In this document: piece by piece, positions 19,209 to 28,762 of the stretch
How positions within the stretch are numbered: the stretch's first letter is position 1
How the letters are laid out: each line of letters opens with the position of its first letter
From: Marinoscillum sp. 108
GTDB taxonomy: Bacteria; Bacteroidota; Bacteroidia; Cytophagales; Cyclobacteriaceae
Assembly (NCBI RefSeq): GCF_902506655.1
Contig: NZ_LR734815.1
Coordinates: 62,001 to 126,000, forward strand
Length of the DNA: 64,000 nucleotides
Direction of reading: 5' to 3'
Notes under the pieces: model-generated
Database searches by the model: none
What the model saw: only the letters and a program-made list of their open reading frames with translations
What the model was told of the DNA's origin: nothing
Made by a program: the position numbers and the translations under genes

Positions 19209-20873
19209 TTAATAACCGTTATTCTGTTGGTAAAGGCCCGGATTCTTATCCAACTCGGCTTGCGGAATTGGATAATACTCATGAGTACCCTCTACAAACT
19301 CTACCCCTTCCAAATAAGGTGTTACTGTGTATTCATCGGATAAGTATTCACTGATGGTCTGGGCTGTAATCCCCCATCTGTTGAGGTCAAACAAACGATG
19401 GCCCTCCATGGCCAGTTCAAGCCTTCTTTCTCTCCTCAATGCCTGACGGGCATAGCTCTGGTTCCATCCGGTAGTTGGATAGGGTTCTATCGCATAATTG
19501 GCAGCTGTAGATACTCCGTCCAACGTTCGAACGTAAGTACTGTTCTTAGCTCTGTTTCGGATTTGATTGATGAGGGCACGAGCCTCATTCAGATCAATAT
19601 TCCCTTCTATCAACGCCTCCGCCTTCCATAGGAGCACCTCGGCATACCTAATGATTGCGAAGTTTAGTCCGGAAGCTGCCCATGGTAAACCATCATGCAT
19701 CCTGGGATCGTTAGAATCTATGACGTGTTTTTTGGAAGAGTAATTATTTGGATAATCTGCACTCCTGCCCCACTCTGAAAAAGTGTAGATACCGCTCTGT
19801 TTCCATGGTATGTTATTTCTTCCTAAAGAGAAATCAACTCTAGGATCCACGGGATTGAGATAGGAAGCTCCGGTAGCATGCGGAGGATTGTCAAATCCAT
19901 CAAATACCGGTAACCCATTGGCATCTGTTTTGAAGGCGTTCACAAGGTTCTGGCTAGCCAGATAAAAGTCGTCCCCTCCCGGATAAGCGTTACTATAGGT
20001 GACATTAAGAATGTTCCCAATATTGTGCCCCAAATCCGGGTTTTCAGTCAATGCAAACTGCACGGTAAACACTATCTCTGAGCTGTTTTCAAAATCAAGT
20101 GATGCCAGATCTTCAAACTCATTCAGCAAAGCGTATTGTCCAGAGCCTATCACCTCATCGGCAAATGGAATTACCTCACTCCACTTTTTCTCCTCTACCA
20201 GTATTTTACACATATAAGCCGCGGCTGTATATTTATTGACCCTTCCGAGTTCCGGCTGACTAAGGGGGAGATGGTCATACGCAAATTGCATGTCCGCTTC
20301 TATCAGTTCCAAAAGCTCCTCCTTGGTGTAAGTGGTATTAGACGCTTCTGAGCCCAATACATTTTCGTCCAACCAGGGCACCTGGTTATAGTTTCTCACC
20401 ATATCAAAGTGAAAATGAGCACGTAAGAATCTCATTTCGGCCATTCTGATTTCAGAAGGATAGTTTGGGTTTTCGTATTCCAAAAGGTTGCTTATGGCCA
20501 CATTCACACGGGCTATGGCCCAGGTAAGATTGAGCCATTTATTGAAGGCAAGATCATTGGTAGGATTTAACACATAAGTTTCAGCCTGATGCATTGGTAC
20601 CTGATCCACGATTCCGCCCCCGCCCTTGTAGGCATCATCTGATCTGATGTCTGCAATCCAGTTGGTTGTTGGCCCCTGAAAAGTGACATGATGAAGACCG
20701 ATAAACCTGGCCGTGAGAGAAGAATACGCAGCAGTGATCAGGTTCTCCATGATTCCCTCATCTACCTCTACCCCTTCCGCCAGGGCACCTTGTGGTACCT
20801 GATCCAGAACCTGGTCTTTGCATGCTGGCAGAAGTACTGCCACTATCGAAATTGCTATAAATATCTTTTTCAT
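19209..20873 (-). CDS. SusD/RagB-family outer-membrane lipoprotein of the fructan locus
   Basis: 554 residues with lipobox LLPAC (Cys 18). It has the SusD-like helical TPR scaffold, including WALARVNVAISN-type and MRFLRAHFHFDMV segments, and the typical C-terminal RRERRLELAMEGHRLFDLNRWG followed by YYPIPQAELDKNPGLYQ. Such proteins cap the SusC transporter and bind oligosaccharides for import. It lies 9 bp after susC (20883-23990) and before the DUF4960 lipoprotein, the standard SusCD order. Substrate is inferred as fructan from the four GH32 genes and the fructokinase in the same run. One complete reading frame of the usual length; nothing abnormal seen. Confidence 0.95.
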   Translation of the reverse strand: MKKIFIAISIVAVLLPACKDQVLDQVPQGALAEGVEVDEGIMENLITAAYSSLTARFIGLHHVTFQGPTTNWIADIRSDDAYKGGGGIVDQVPMHQAETYVLNPTNDLAFNKWLNLTWAIARVNVAISNLLEYENPNYPSEIRMAEMRFLRAHFHFDMVRNYNQVPWLDENVLGSEASNTTYTKEELLELIEADMQFAYDHLPLSQPELGRVNKYTAAAYMCKILVEEKKWSEVIPFADEVIGSGQYALLNEFEDLASLDFENSSEIVFTVQFALTENPDLGHNIGNILNVTYSNAYPGGDDFYLASQNLVNAFKTDANGLPVFDGFDNPPHATGASYLNPVDPRVDFSLGRNNIPWKQSGIYTFSEWGRSADYPNNYSSKKHVIDSNDPRMHDGLPWAASGLNFAIIRYAEVLLWKAEALIEGNIDLNEARALINQIRNRAKNSTYVRTLDGVSTAANYAIEPYPTTGWNQSYARQALRRERRLELAMEGHRLFDLNRWGITAQTISEYLSDEYTVTPYLEGVEFVEGTHEYYPIPQAELDKNPGLYQQNNGY

Positions 20874-20882
20874 GACTGTCAG

Positions 20883-23800
20883 TTAGAGTTTGAGATTTAG
20901 ACCGAGAATGAAAGTGCGGGGTAATGGATAAACTCCATTATCAAATCCGCCCGGCACTTCGGGATCAATACCCGAATAATTAGTAATAGTGAATACGTTT
21001 TGTACTTCAGCGTAGAGGTTTACATTGAACCCCTCGAATATTTTTGGAGTAAAATTGTATCCCAAACGAAGCGTCCTCATTTTCAGGAACGTGCCATCTT
21101 CTATGAAATAAGAGGAGGCCCTGCTTTCGTCATTTCCCTTATCATCCAAAGTGAGCATGGGCACCGTAGCCCCAGTGTTCTCTGGAGTCCAGGAATTTAA
21201 AATGGCCGAGGTACGATTATAGGTGCCTATTTGTGCAAACTCAGAGGTTACCCGAAGATTGTTGTAAATCTCATGCCCGATGGAGCTGTAGAAAAACATA
21301 TCGAGTGTGAAGTTTTTGTATTTCACCTGTGAGTTGAGGCCCAGGGTTACATCCGGGTGGGGACTGCCCAGGTAAGTTCTGTCCTCGTCATTGATGATGC
21401 TATCTCCGTTGATATCTGCATAACGAATACGCCCTACGCCCTTCCCGGTCTGGTTGGCATGTGCCTCCACCTCCTCGGTGTTCTGGAAAATACCGTCTGC
21501 CACCCAGCCGTAAAATTCGCGCATCTGCCGGCCTTCAGCGATTCTACCCCCACTATCGAAGTATCTTTCTCCCTCGTAACCCAAAGGATACCTGTCGTCA
21601 AGATCATCTACCACAGATTTGTACCTTGACACCTGCACAGAATTGGTGATTTTAAGTCCTGAATTGCTCCTATAGAAATGCGTAAGACTCATATCAAAAC
21701 CAGTGTTGGTAACCTGGGCCGAGTTTACAAATGGAGCAGTACCCTCGCCAATGGCCAGGGCCAAAGGAGGATTGCTTATCAGGTCAGTAGTCACCTTCTG
21801 ATATACATCAAAAGTAAAATCCAACGACTTATTAAAAAGACGAACATCCGCTCCAATGTTGTAGCTTTTTGTCGTTTCCCATCTCAAGAATGGATTACCT
21901 CGTGTTAGCACTACAAATCCCTGTTGTACTGAGGTATTGGTTCCGGTCAGATCATAGTTTGCGTTGAGATCATTTGGCCCGTAAAAAGTGGATTGATTAT
22001 GCAGAGTTCCGGTATTCTGATTGCCCAACTCCCCATAGCTGGCTCTTAACTTGAAATCATTGAGCACGTTATCTCCTATCGCTCGTCTGATGGCCGGTTC
22101 GTCCGTCACTCTCCATCCTACCATATAGGTCAGGAAGTCTCCATCAGTAGCAAACCTTGAGGTCATGTCGTGCCGGTAAAGTACCGTGGCTAAATACCTT
22201 TCTTTGAAGATATAATCCAGGCGGGCAATCTCTGAGTATAACCCCCAGTTGCTGCGCCCACCCTCGGCGATGCCTATGTCATCTCCACTGCTAATGGTCA
22301 GGTAGCTGGGTGTCTCTGAAGAATACCCAGTACGTGAAGCGGCCAAATCCCGGTAGCTGTATTGGATGGATTCTATCCCTCCGATCAAGGTGAGGTTATG
22401 GTCTTTCTTCCTGAATGAATACTCAGCAAAATTGTTCCAGGTGAGTGTAACACCCCGACCATATTTATTAAAATAACTATTGTTATCTATTTGATAGACG
22501 CCCTCATGTAAACTAGATCCGAAAAAATCATCATAGTAATCACTGTAGTCCAGGCCCACATTGGTGCGCAGTTTAAAAGCATGTGCTTCAGGCAAGATAT
22601 CGAGTGCATCCAGCAGGCTCACTTCCCCATGTGCATTACCAAAGATCCTCCAGCTTTTTGTAGTGTTATTGCGGTTTCTATCCAACTGACTGACCGTGTT
22701 TCTAATGTCCGGGAAGTCTCCCACCCTGCCTGCGTAATCCCCATCAGTATCGTATACAGGAAGCGCCGGATGCTGTCTTACCACATCGTTGGCAGCTCCA
22801 CCAACGCCCACACGCTCTGAATTAGATATGCTTAGATTCTCTCCCACTTTCATCCATTTGGTAAGATTGTAGTTAGAATTCAACCTGGCAGTAATCCTGT
22901 TGAAATAGGAGGTGATGATGGTTCCTTGCTCATCGAAGTAGGATGCGCCAAACATGACATTCCCTTTATCATTACCATTAGATATATTCACATAGTATTG
23001 TTGAGATTGACCATCTCTATAAATCCTGTCCGCCCAGTTCGTCCCTTCAGGTGTGTAGAGATAGGACTGATCTTTGCTCGGATCGTCTTTGTCTGGCTGA
23101 TAGAGCTGTGGATCTGCCGGAATACCAGGCTTACCACCAAGATCAAAGTACCCGGTAAATGAAGGTGTACCGTTTCGGCTGTTCTTATAGGCTTCCCAGT
23201 AAACCTGCCCCCATTCCTCAGCATTTAGAAGATCCAGATAGTTGGCACGTGTCTGTCGACCTAAAATCACACCTGCGTCAATCTCCAGCTTATCCTTTTT
23301 ACCTGTTTTCGTGGTGATCAAGATTACTCCTGCGGCAGCCCTGGCACCATACACCGAAGCTGCACCATCCTTCAACACCTGAATAGAAGCAATATCATTT
23401 CCATTAAGATTGTTGGGAGGCTCCTGTGAAGGAATCCCATCGATCACATAGAGTGGCGTATTGTCCCCAAAAGTGGTGAACCCACGAATGTTGACACTCG
23501 TCCCCACTGATCCCGGCTCCCCTGTTTGATTAAAGGTCACCCCGGCTACTCGCCCCTGAAGTGCCTGAAGAGGATTGGCATAAACGATTTTTCCAACCTC
23601 CTCCATGTCCACAACACTCACAGATCCTACCAGATCTTTCTTTCTCTTAGAAGTATAGCCTACCACTACTACTTCTTCCAGCGATTGCAAATCTGCCGCC
23701 AACGCTACATCTAACCTCGTTTGCCCGCTCAGCTTTATTTTCTTTGTTTCATAACCAATAAATGAGAACATCAGGGTGGCGTTGGCCTCCGTTGTGATCG

Positions 23801-23990
23801 TGTATTTACCATCTATATCTGTGATGGTTCCGGTATATTCATTTTCAATAGTGATGGTAGCACCTGGCAAGGTCTCACCACGCTCCTGGTCCGTCACGGT
23901 ACCTGATATGGTCACTTCCTGTGCCAGCAAATCGGTAGCACACATAGTGGCCAGTAGTAGCAAAAATCCGTTGAGTAATTTTTTCATCAT
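20883..23990 (-). CDS. SusC-like TonB-dependent receptor of the fructan locus
   Basis: About 1035 residues from the start MMKKLLNGF, chosen because it follows the porter stop by 10 bp, matches the MMKK start of the susC at 604 and gives a clean signal peptide ending LLAQE. A longer frame to 24023 would overlap the porter gene. After the signal comes a CarboxypepD-regulatory-like domain (GTVTDQERGETLPGATI), then EEVVVVGYTSKRKKDLVGSV, the plug with VNIRGFTTFGDNTPLYVIDG, and a long beta-barrel ending in TFILGLNLKL. No STN domain is present, consistent with HTCS rather than sigma/anti-sigma control. With the adjoining SusD it would import fructo-oligosaccharides into the periplasm. Confidence 0.94.
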   Translation of the reverse strand: MMKKLLNGFLLLLATMCATDLLAQEVTISGTVTDQERGETLPGATITIENEYTGTITDIDGKYTITTEANATLMFSFIGYETKKIKLSGQTRLDVALAADLQSLEEVVVVGYTSKRKKDLVGSVSVVDMEEVGKIVYANPLQALQGRVAGVTFNQTGEPGSVGTSVNIRGFTTFGDNTPLYVIDGIPSQEPPNNLNGNDIASIQVLKDGAASVYGARAAAGVILITTKTGKKDKLEIDAGVILGRQTRANYLDLLNAEEWGQVYWEAYKNSRNGTPSFTGYFDLGGKPGIPADPQLYQPDKDDPSKDQSYLYTPEGTNWADRIYRDGQSQQYYVNISNGNDKGNVMFGASYFDEQGTIITSYFNRITARLNSNYNLTKWMKVGENLSISNSERVGVGGAANDVVRQHPALPVYDTDGDYAGRVGDFPDIRNTVSQLDRNRNNTTKSWRIFGNAHGEVSLLDALDILPEAHAFKLRTNVGLDYSDYYDDFFGSSLHEGVYQIDNNSYFNKYGRGVTLTWNNFAEYSFRKKDHNLTLIGGIESIQYSYRDLAASRTGYSSETPSYLTISSGDDIGIAEGGRSNWGLYSEIARLDYIFKERYLATVLYRHDMTSRFATDGDFLTYMVGWRVTDEPAIRRAIGDNVLNDFKLRASYGELGNQNTGTLHNQSTFYGPNDLNANYDLTGTNTSVQQGFVVLTRGNPFLRWETTKSYNIGADVRLFNKSLDFTFDVYQKVTTDLISNPPLALAIGEGTAPFVNSAQVTNTGFDMSLTHFYRSNSGLKITNSVQVSRYKSVVDDLDDRYPLGYEGERYFDSGGRIAEGRQMREFYGWVADGIFQNTEEVEAHANQTGKGVGRIRYADINGDSIINDEDRTYLGSPHPDVTLGLNSQVKYKNFTLDMFFYSSIGHEIYNNLRVTSEFAQIGTYNRTSAILNSWTPENTGATVPMLTLDDKGNDESRASSYFIEDGTFLKMRTLRLGYNFTPKIFEGFNVNLYAEVQNVFTITNYSGIDPEVPGGFDNGVYPLPRTFILGLNLKL

Positions 23991-24000
23991 AATTAGAGGT

Positions 24001-25413
24001 TTAGTTGCCCACTTCGGCGACATAATTTTCTTTTACTTCTTGAATAGTCGATTGAGATTTTTTCGTTTTCATTCCGCCTAAGCGGCTCTGTAGCTCTTCC
24101 AGGGAAGCGCCTTTGGTTTCGGGCATCATGAAAATCACAAAGAGTAATTGGAGGACCATGAAACTCCCAAAGAGCCAAAAGACCGTCCAGGGATTCATCG
24201 AATTGATCAGCACAGAACCAAACAGGGTGATCAATGCGGCAAATAGCCAGTGAACTCCTGACCCCCAGGCCTGCCCATATGCTCTGACCTTGTTGGGAAA
24301 TATCTCTGAAATAAATACCCAGATCACTGCCCCTTGTCCAATGGCATGGGCCGCGATAAATGTGAGTATAAATGTCAGCTTAAACACCTCGCTGAGTTCA
24401 GCATAAAAAGCGTATCCGACCATGCCCAGACTGATGATGTAGCCTATTGAGCCAATGTACATCAGCATTTTTCTGCCAGAACGATCGATCAGAAATACGC
24501 CCAGCATGGTAAAGAGTAGATTGACCACACCAATGAATATTGCACTAAATAAGGAGTCGGAGCTTCCAAAGCCAGCTTTCACCAGTATTTCCGGGGCATA
24601 GTACAAAATAAAGTTGATGCCCGAAAGCTGATTGAAAGCGGCCAGTAGAAAAGCCAACATGAGTGACCATCTGTACTTAACCGAAAACACGCTGGTATGA
24701 GCATTCAAATTATTTTTAACATCTTGCTTGATGCTGGCTATGATCGACCTGGCCTCTGCTTCGCTATTGTTTAATTCTAATATTTTCAAAGCGCCAGGCT
24801 CATCCTTTTTGTGAATGAGTACCCATCTGGGACTCCTTGGCACCCCCAACACCATGATTATATACGCTGCGGCGGGGATGGCCTCTACCCCCAACATCCA
24901 TCTCCAGTCATTGGCACCTCCTACACCTTGCAAAAGGTAATTGGAAACAAAAGCCACCAGAATACCCAATACTATGTTGAATTGGTAAAGCGCAACCAGG
25001 CGCCCTCTGCTGGAAGGTGCGGCGATCTCAGAAGTATAAGTGGGTGCTGCAATGGACGAAATACCCACCCCTACTCCACCAATAAACCTGAAGAAAGAAA
25101 ACAAATAAGGATCTGTGGCCAACGCTGACCCCAGTGCGGAAGTCAGATAAAGCACGCCTACCCAATACAGTGTGGAGCGTCTTCCTATCAGGTCCGTGGG
25201 ATACCCGCCAAAGATGGCTCCCACCACCGTACCCCATAGTGCCATTGACATAATGAAGGTGCCATGAAACCAATCACTGGTATTCCATAACTCTTTAATA
25301 GGAAGGTTGGCACCTGAAATAACTACTGTATCGAATCCGAATAAGAATCCGGCGAGTCCAACAACAATAGCATAATATAAAATTCGTGCATTCATAATCT
25401 TGAAAACTTTCAT
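24001..25413 (-). CDS. MFS sugar porter of the fructan locus
   Basis: A 470-residue sugar-porter family protein with 12 predicted membrane helices. Signatures: GFLFGFDTVVISGAN, loop motif DLIGRRS, PRSPRWV, QLSGINFILYYAPEI, and PETKGASLEELQ. The start at 25413 (MKVFKIMNARI) is preferred to 25440 because it aligns with the start of the PUL A porter (MKVFEKNDVRI). It is the first gene after HTCS2 and a candidate HTCS operator, and ends 10 bp before susC. It should carry free fructose, released by the GH32 enzymes, over the inner membrane to the PfkB kinase at the end of the operon. It is very similar to the porter of the mannan locus (43360-44688), so specificity is not certain. Confidence 0.9.
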   Translation of the reverse strand: MKVFKIMNARILYYAIVVGLAGFLFGFDTVVISGANLPIKELWNTSDWFHGTFIMSMALWGTVVGAIFGGYPTDLIGRRSTLYWVGVLYLTSALGSALATDPYLFSFFRFIGGVGVGISSIAAPTYTSEIAAPSSRGRLVALYQFNIVLGILVAFVSNYLLQGVGGANDWRWMLGVEAIPAAAYIIMVLGVPRSPRWVLIHKKDEPGALKILELNNSEAEARSIIASIKQDVKNNLNAHTSVFSVKYRWSLMLAFLLAAFNQLSGINFILYYAPEILVKAGFGSSDSLFSAIFIGVVNLLFTMLGVFLIDRSGRKMLMYIGSIGYIISLGMVGYAFYAELSEVFKLTFILTFIAAHAIGQGAVIWVFISEIFPNKVRAYGQAWGSGVHWLFAALITLFGSVLINSMNPWTVFWLFGSFMVLQLLFVIFMMPETKGASLEELQSRLGGMKTKKSQSTIQEVKENYVAEVGN

Positions 25414-25555
25414 CCAAGTTATGTCACGAGTCATTTTCAAGTTTCTAATGCCGTACCAATAAATTGCAATTTTGATTTTATAAGGCCTATTTCATTGAAA
25501 TAAGTGCTTTTATAACGCCTTAAATGAGGTTTTAAATTATAATTTCAGCAAAGCG

Positions 25556-25584
25556 CTTTCAATTTTGATCGGGGGTTTCAAAAT
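25556..25584 (-). promoter_or_regulatory. Candidate HTCS operator (19-bp spaced half-sites), PUL B
   Basis: Minus-strand half-sites ATTTTGAAAC (25575-25584) and AAATTGAAAG (25556-25565) start 19 bp apart, as in the PUL A site at 2137-2165. Overlapping them is a perfect inverted repeat CAATTTTGA / TCAAAATTG (25560-25568 and 25578-25586). The site is about 145 bp before the porter start and directly behind the HTCS2 stop. Role as HTCS2 target is inferred. Confidence 0.5.
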
Positions 25585-25594
25585 TGTAACATCC

Positions 25595-28312
25595 TCATGA
25601 CTCGTGATTTGATTTGAACTCTGAAGGAGTCATACCAAACTGATTCTTGAATGCTGTGGAAAAATATGAAGCCGTTGAAAACCCAACGATATGTGCAATT
25701 TCAGAGATATTGTGCTCTCCTTCCAGGATCAAATGTTTGGCTTTCTTTAGACGGACGTTGCTGATGTAGTCATTGACACTATACCCCAAAAGGGCCTTCA
25801 CCTTTCGGTATAGTTGCATTCGGGAGAGTCCCAATTCATGACCTATTTCATTTACTCCGAACCCAGCATCAGCGAGGTTAGCCTCTACAAGGGCCGTAAA
25901 CTCACTCACAAACTTTTTATCGATCCGAGAGTTCGATACGCCCTTCTGATCCACAGGCAGTTCATGCAGGAAGTGCTCTCTCAACTTCTGACGATTCGCA
26001 AGCAAAGTATGTATGCGCTCGCAAAGAATGGCCACATCAAAAGGCTTGGTGATGTAATCATCTGCCCCCAGTCGGATTCCTTTGATTTTTTCTTCTGTTG
26101 AGGACTTTGCTGTAAGGATGACTATAGGTATATGGGAAGACCTCAAGTCCTCTTTCAGTGCTCGAATGACCTCATAGCCCGATTCATGCTTTAGCATCAA
26201 GTCACAGACGATCAGGTCGGGCACCTCATTCATCGCCATCTCAATCCCCTCAGCCACGTTGTTTGCCTCCATCACAAAGTAGTCACGGCCTAAGCGGCCT
26301 TTGAGATAGGCCCGAAGCTCATCATTATCTTCAATCAATAAAATGCTACCACTCCCGTCCTCAGATTTTTCCCGAATCAGTGGTTCTTCTGTTGATTCAT
26401 AGTCTGCAGGAAAAAGTGATTCGTCGGACCTCAAATAGAGGCCTTCCTCAAGGGCAAGCATGGACTCATCCAAATGGTCTTTGCCGGTCTTTAGCTTGAT
26501 TACAAACCTCGTTCCTTTGTTGGGGATACTTTCGACTTCAATGCTCCCCTTGTGTAAGTCTATGATTTCCTTGGACAAGGCCAATCCCAGGCCAGTCCCC
26601 AGGCTTCTGTATTGATCGCCCTGATAAAACCGATCAAATATATGAGTGACCTGTTCTTCGGTCATTCCATTGCCCGTATCATCCACAGATATTCTCACCT
26701 CATCACTCAGCTGATTAGTTTCCACCCGAATGAATATAGATCCGCCCTTATTCGTGAATTTAAATGCATTGGACAGGAGGTTGAAAAATACCTTATCCAT
26801 CATATTACCATCAAACCAGAGCTTCACCTGATCATTGTCATGAATCAGTTTGAAAGTTATCTGCTTATCTCCGGCCAGCTTTTCGAAGGAGTCCATGATT
26901 TCCTTCAGAAAGGGTATCAACGGCTGCTCATTGATTCTCAAGTTCATTTTTGAGTTATCAATTTTACGGAAATCCATAATTTGATTGACCAACCGCAACA
27001 ACCGCAACGTATTCTTTCGGATCAGCTTTAAGTCCTTTTTGAACAAACTGGCTTCCTTTCGTTCCAGCAGCTCATCTACCGGTGCTTTGATGAGGGTGAG
27101 AGGTGTCCTGAACTCATGAGAGATGTTGGTGAAAAACCTGAATTTTGCCTGAGTTGCTTCTTCTGCTTGCTGAGCATATTGGGTGATCTGCTCATTTTTG
27201 CTTTGTAACTCATTATTGATCCGACGCTTTTCCACCAAAGATTTAAGCACTGAAGCCGTCATGATAATGGATATCACCATGGTAAGTGCAAACAAATACG
27301 TAAGGGTCCGCTGAGTTTTGAAAACCCGCTGGATAACCCCAAGCTTATCCGACAAACTCAGAATATCCGTTTGCTGATCCAATATCTTCCTGGCCTGGGT
27401 TTGGATGATTTTCACGTTTGTAGAATCCACCACCAGGGTCTGAAGGATGTTTTCCTTCTCATAGGGCTCGCCATTGAGAATTCTCGAAGCAATATCAATA
27501 GACAGGTCACCACCTGTGGGATAAATAATGGAAGCCGTCAAAATACCGTTCTCAACCATCTCGAGACCATTGCCGGTTCCTGGCAATGCATCTATACCAA
27601 TATAGTACTTGTTCCTGCCCTCTGGATACGCTTCCTGTGCCACATCATACGCAAACTTGGCCGCCACATCCGTGGCTGCAAAAACTACATCATATTGCTC
27701 ATTGGCGATCAGCTCCCTGTACTTTGACTCTCCCTTAGCGATGGCTTTGACAGAATCTATCTGAATCTGAGGATGCGCCACCATAACCTCACGAAACCCA
27801 AAATGTCGATCCGAAAATGCCGTGATCTTAAGGCTCTCGTATACTTCCAAGACTTTACCTCTACCATTCAGTAGCCGAGCGATATATTTCCCTCCTGCAT
27901 TCCCTATCAGCTTGTTGTCAGCGCCTATGTATGCCGTGTATTTGCTGGAATTGATCCTCCTGTCCAGAATAATGACCGGGATGCCCTGCTCAAAAACTGA
28001 TTCGATGATTGGCTGGAGAGGGGCTGCCTCGTTGGGAGAAACTATGAGTAAATCAATGCCATCCTCCACCATCTGGAGTATCTGCGCGATCTGTATGCTG
28101 GTCTGTGAATCCCCATCTTTGAAAATCAGCTCTATCTCATCATGAAATATCAGCTGACGCTGCATTTCATTAAACATGGCTTGTCTCCATGCATCTTTCA
28201 TGATCGGCTGAGAGAAGCCCACCTTGAATTTCTTTTCTTGTTCCTGTTCAGCCTGGCAGCCAAATAAAAAACCGAAGCAAAAAATACCCAACCAAATGAT
28301 TATTGACCTCAT
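25595..28312 (-). CDS. Hybrid two-component system regulator HTCS2 of the fructan locus
   Basis: 905 residues with the same layout as HTCS1. The N terminus is lipoprotein-like (LFGC, Cys 19), followed by a periplasmic sugar-binding domain (about 29-305) and one membrane helix near 337-357. HisKA carries phospho-His 399 (NISHEFRTP), HATPase_c has an N-box near Asn 511 and DTGNGM near 545, the receiver has Asp 704 (IVCDLML), and an AraC-type HTH ends the protein. This is the BT1754 type, which in B. thetaiotaomicron senses free fructose and induces the levan locus. It stands at the head of the fructan genes in the same direction. A weak inverted repeat, AACCAA-8-TTGGTT at 28354-28373, lies upstream of its start. 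Ligand specificity is inferred from gene content. Confidence 0.94.
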   Translation of the reverse strand: MRSIIIWLGIFCFGFLFGCQAEQEQEKKFKVGFSQPIMKDAWRQAMFNEMQRQLIFHDEIELIFKDGDSQTSIQIAQILQMVEDGIDLLIVSPNEAAPLQPIIESVFEQGIPVIILDRRINSSKYTAYIGADNKLIGNAGGKYIARLLNGRGKVLEVYESLKITAFSDRHFGFREVMVAHPQIQIDSVKAIAKGESKYRELIANEQYDVVFAATDVAAKFAYDVAQEAYPEGRNKYYIGIDALPGTGNGLEMVENGILTASIIYPTGGDLSIDIASRILNGEPYEKENILQTLVVDSTNVKIIQTQARKILDQQTDILSLSDKLGVIQRVFKTQRTLTYLFALTMVISIIMTASVLKSLVEKRRINNELQSKNEQITQYAQQAEEATQAKFRFFTNISHEFRTPLTLIKAPVDELLERKEASLFKKDLKLIRKNTLRLLRLVNQIMDFRKIDNSKMNLRINEQPLIPFLKEIMDSFEKLAGDKQITFKLIHDNDQVKLWFDGNMMDKVFFNLLSNAFKFTNKGGSIFIRVETNQLSDEVRISVDDTGNGMTEEQVTHIFDRFYQGDQYRSLGTGLGLALSKEIIDLHKGSIEVESIPNKGTRFVIKLKTGKDHLDESMLALEEGLYLRSDESLFPADYESTEEPLIREKSEDGSGSILLIEDNDELRAYLKGRLGRDYFVMEANNVAEGIEMAMNEVPDLIVCDLMLKHESGYEVIRALKEDLRSSHIPIVILTAKSSTEEKIKGIRLGADDYITKPFDVAILCERIHTLLANRQKLREHFLHELPVDQKGVSNSRIDKKFVSEFTALVEANLADAGFGVNEIGHELGLSRMQLYRKVKALLGYSVNDYISNVRLKKAKHLILEGEHNISEIAHIVGFSTASYFSTAFKNQFGMTPSEFKSNHES

Positions 28313-28550
28313 AGTTTAAGTTACCCACCACAAGGTTAATAAATCACAACCAAAACCAATTATCAAGTTGGTTAAAGCAATTTCAGATGCTTACTAATAC
28401 CTTGTTTATCAAAAAAAACAGACCTGAAACACCGCATACAAGTTCAATTTGCAGGAAGGGAAAGCTGTTCAATATAGAAATGCATATTCAATCTTAAACT
28501 ATACCTTCTGACTATACCTTCATAAATTCTTCAAATCGACAAAAACGAAA

Positions 28551-28580
28551 AAACCCACCCTATTTACATAGAGTGGGTTT
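28551..28580 (-). terminator. Intrinsic terminator behind tRNA-Thr
   Basis: Minus-strand stem AAACCCACTCTAT / ATAGGGTGGGTTT with a GTAA loop and one mismatch, followed by a T-rich tail. It starts 7 bp after the tRNA 3' end. It also separates the housekeeping block from HTCS2. Confidence 0.85.
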
Positions 28581-28587
28581 ATCCGAG

Positions 28588-28660
<73 letters not shown>

Positions 28661-28713
28661 CTGATCTACTGCGCCGCAGTGAAATCTGGTTTTGCTTTCT
28701 CTGAAAGCGAGTG

Positions 28714-28744
28714 CAAATGTATAATTCCTCTTAAGAATTACAAA
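28714..28744 (-). promoter_or_regulatory. Bacteroidota-type promoter of tRNA-Thr
   Basis: Minus strand reads TTTG (28744-28741), 19 bp, then TACATTTG (28721-28714), a perfect match to the TTTG-N19-21-TAnnTTTG promoter of the primary Bacteroidota sigma factor. The predicted start of transcription is some 45-50 bp before the tRNA 5' end. Confidence 0.75.
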
Positions 28745-28762
28745 GCCTCACGGAGAAAAAAA

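Noticed and set aside
28354..28373. AACCAA-8-TTGGTT as an HTCS2 operator
   Set aside because: Six-bp arms in AT-rich DNA are weak evidence, and no counterpart was seen before HTCS1.
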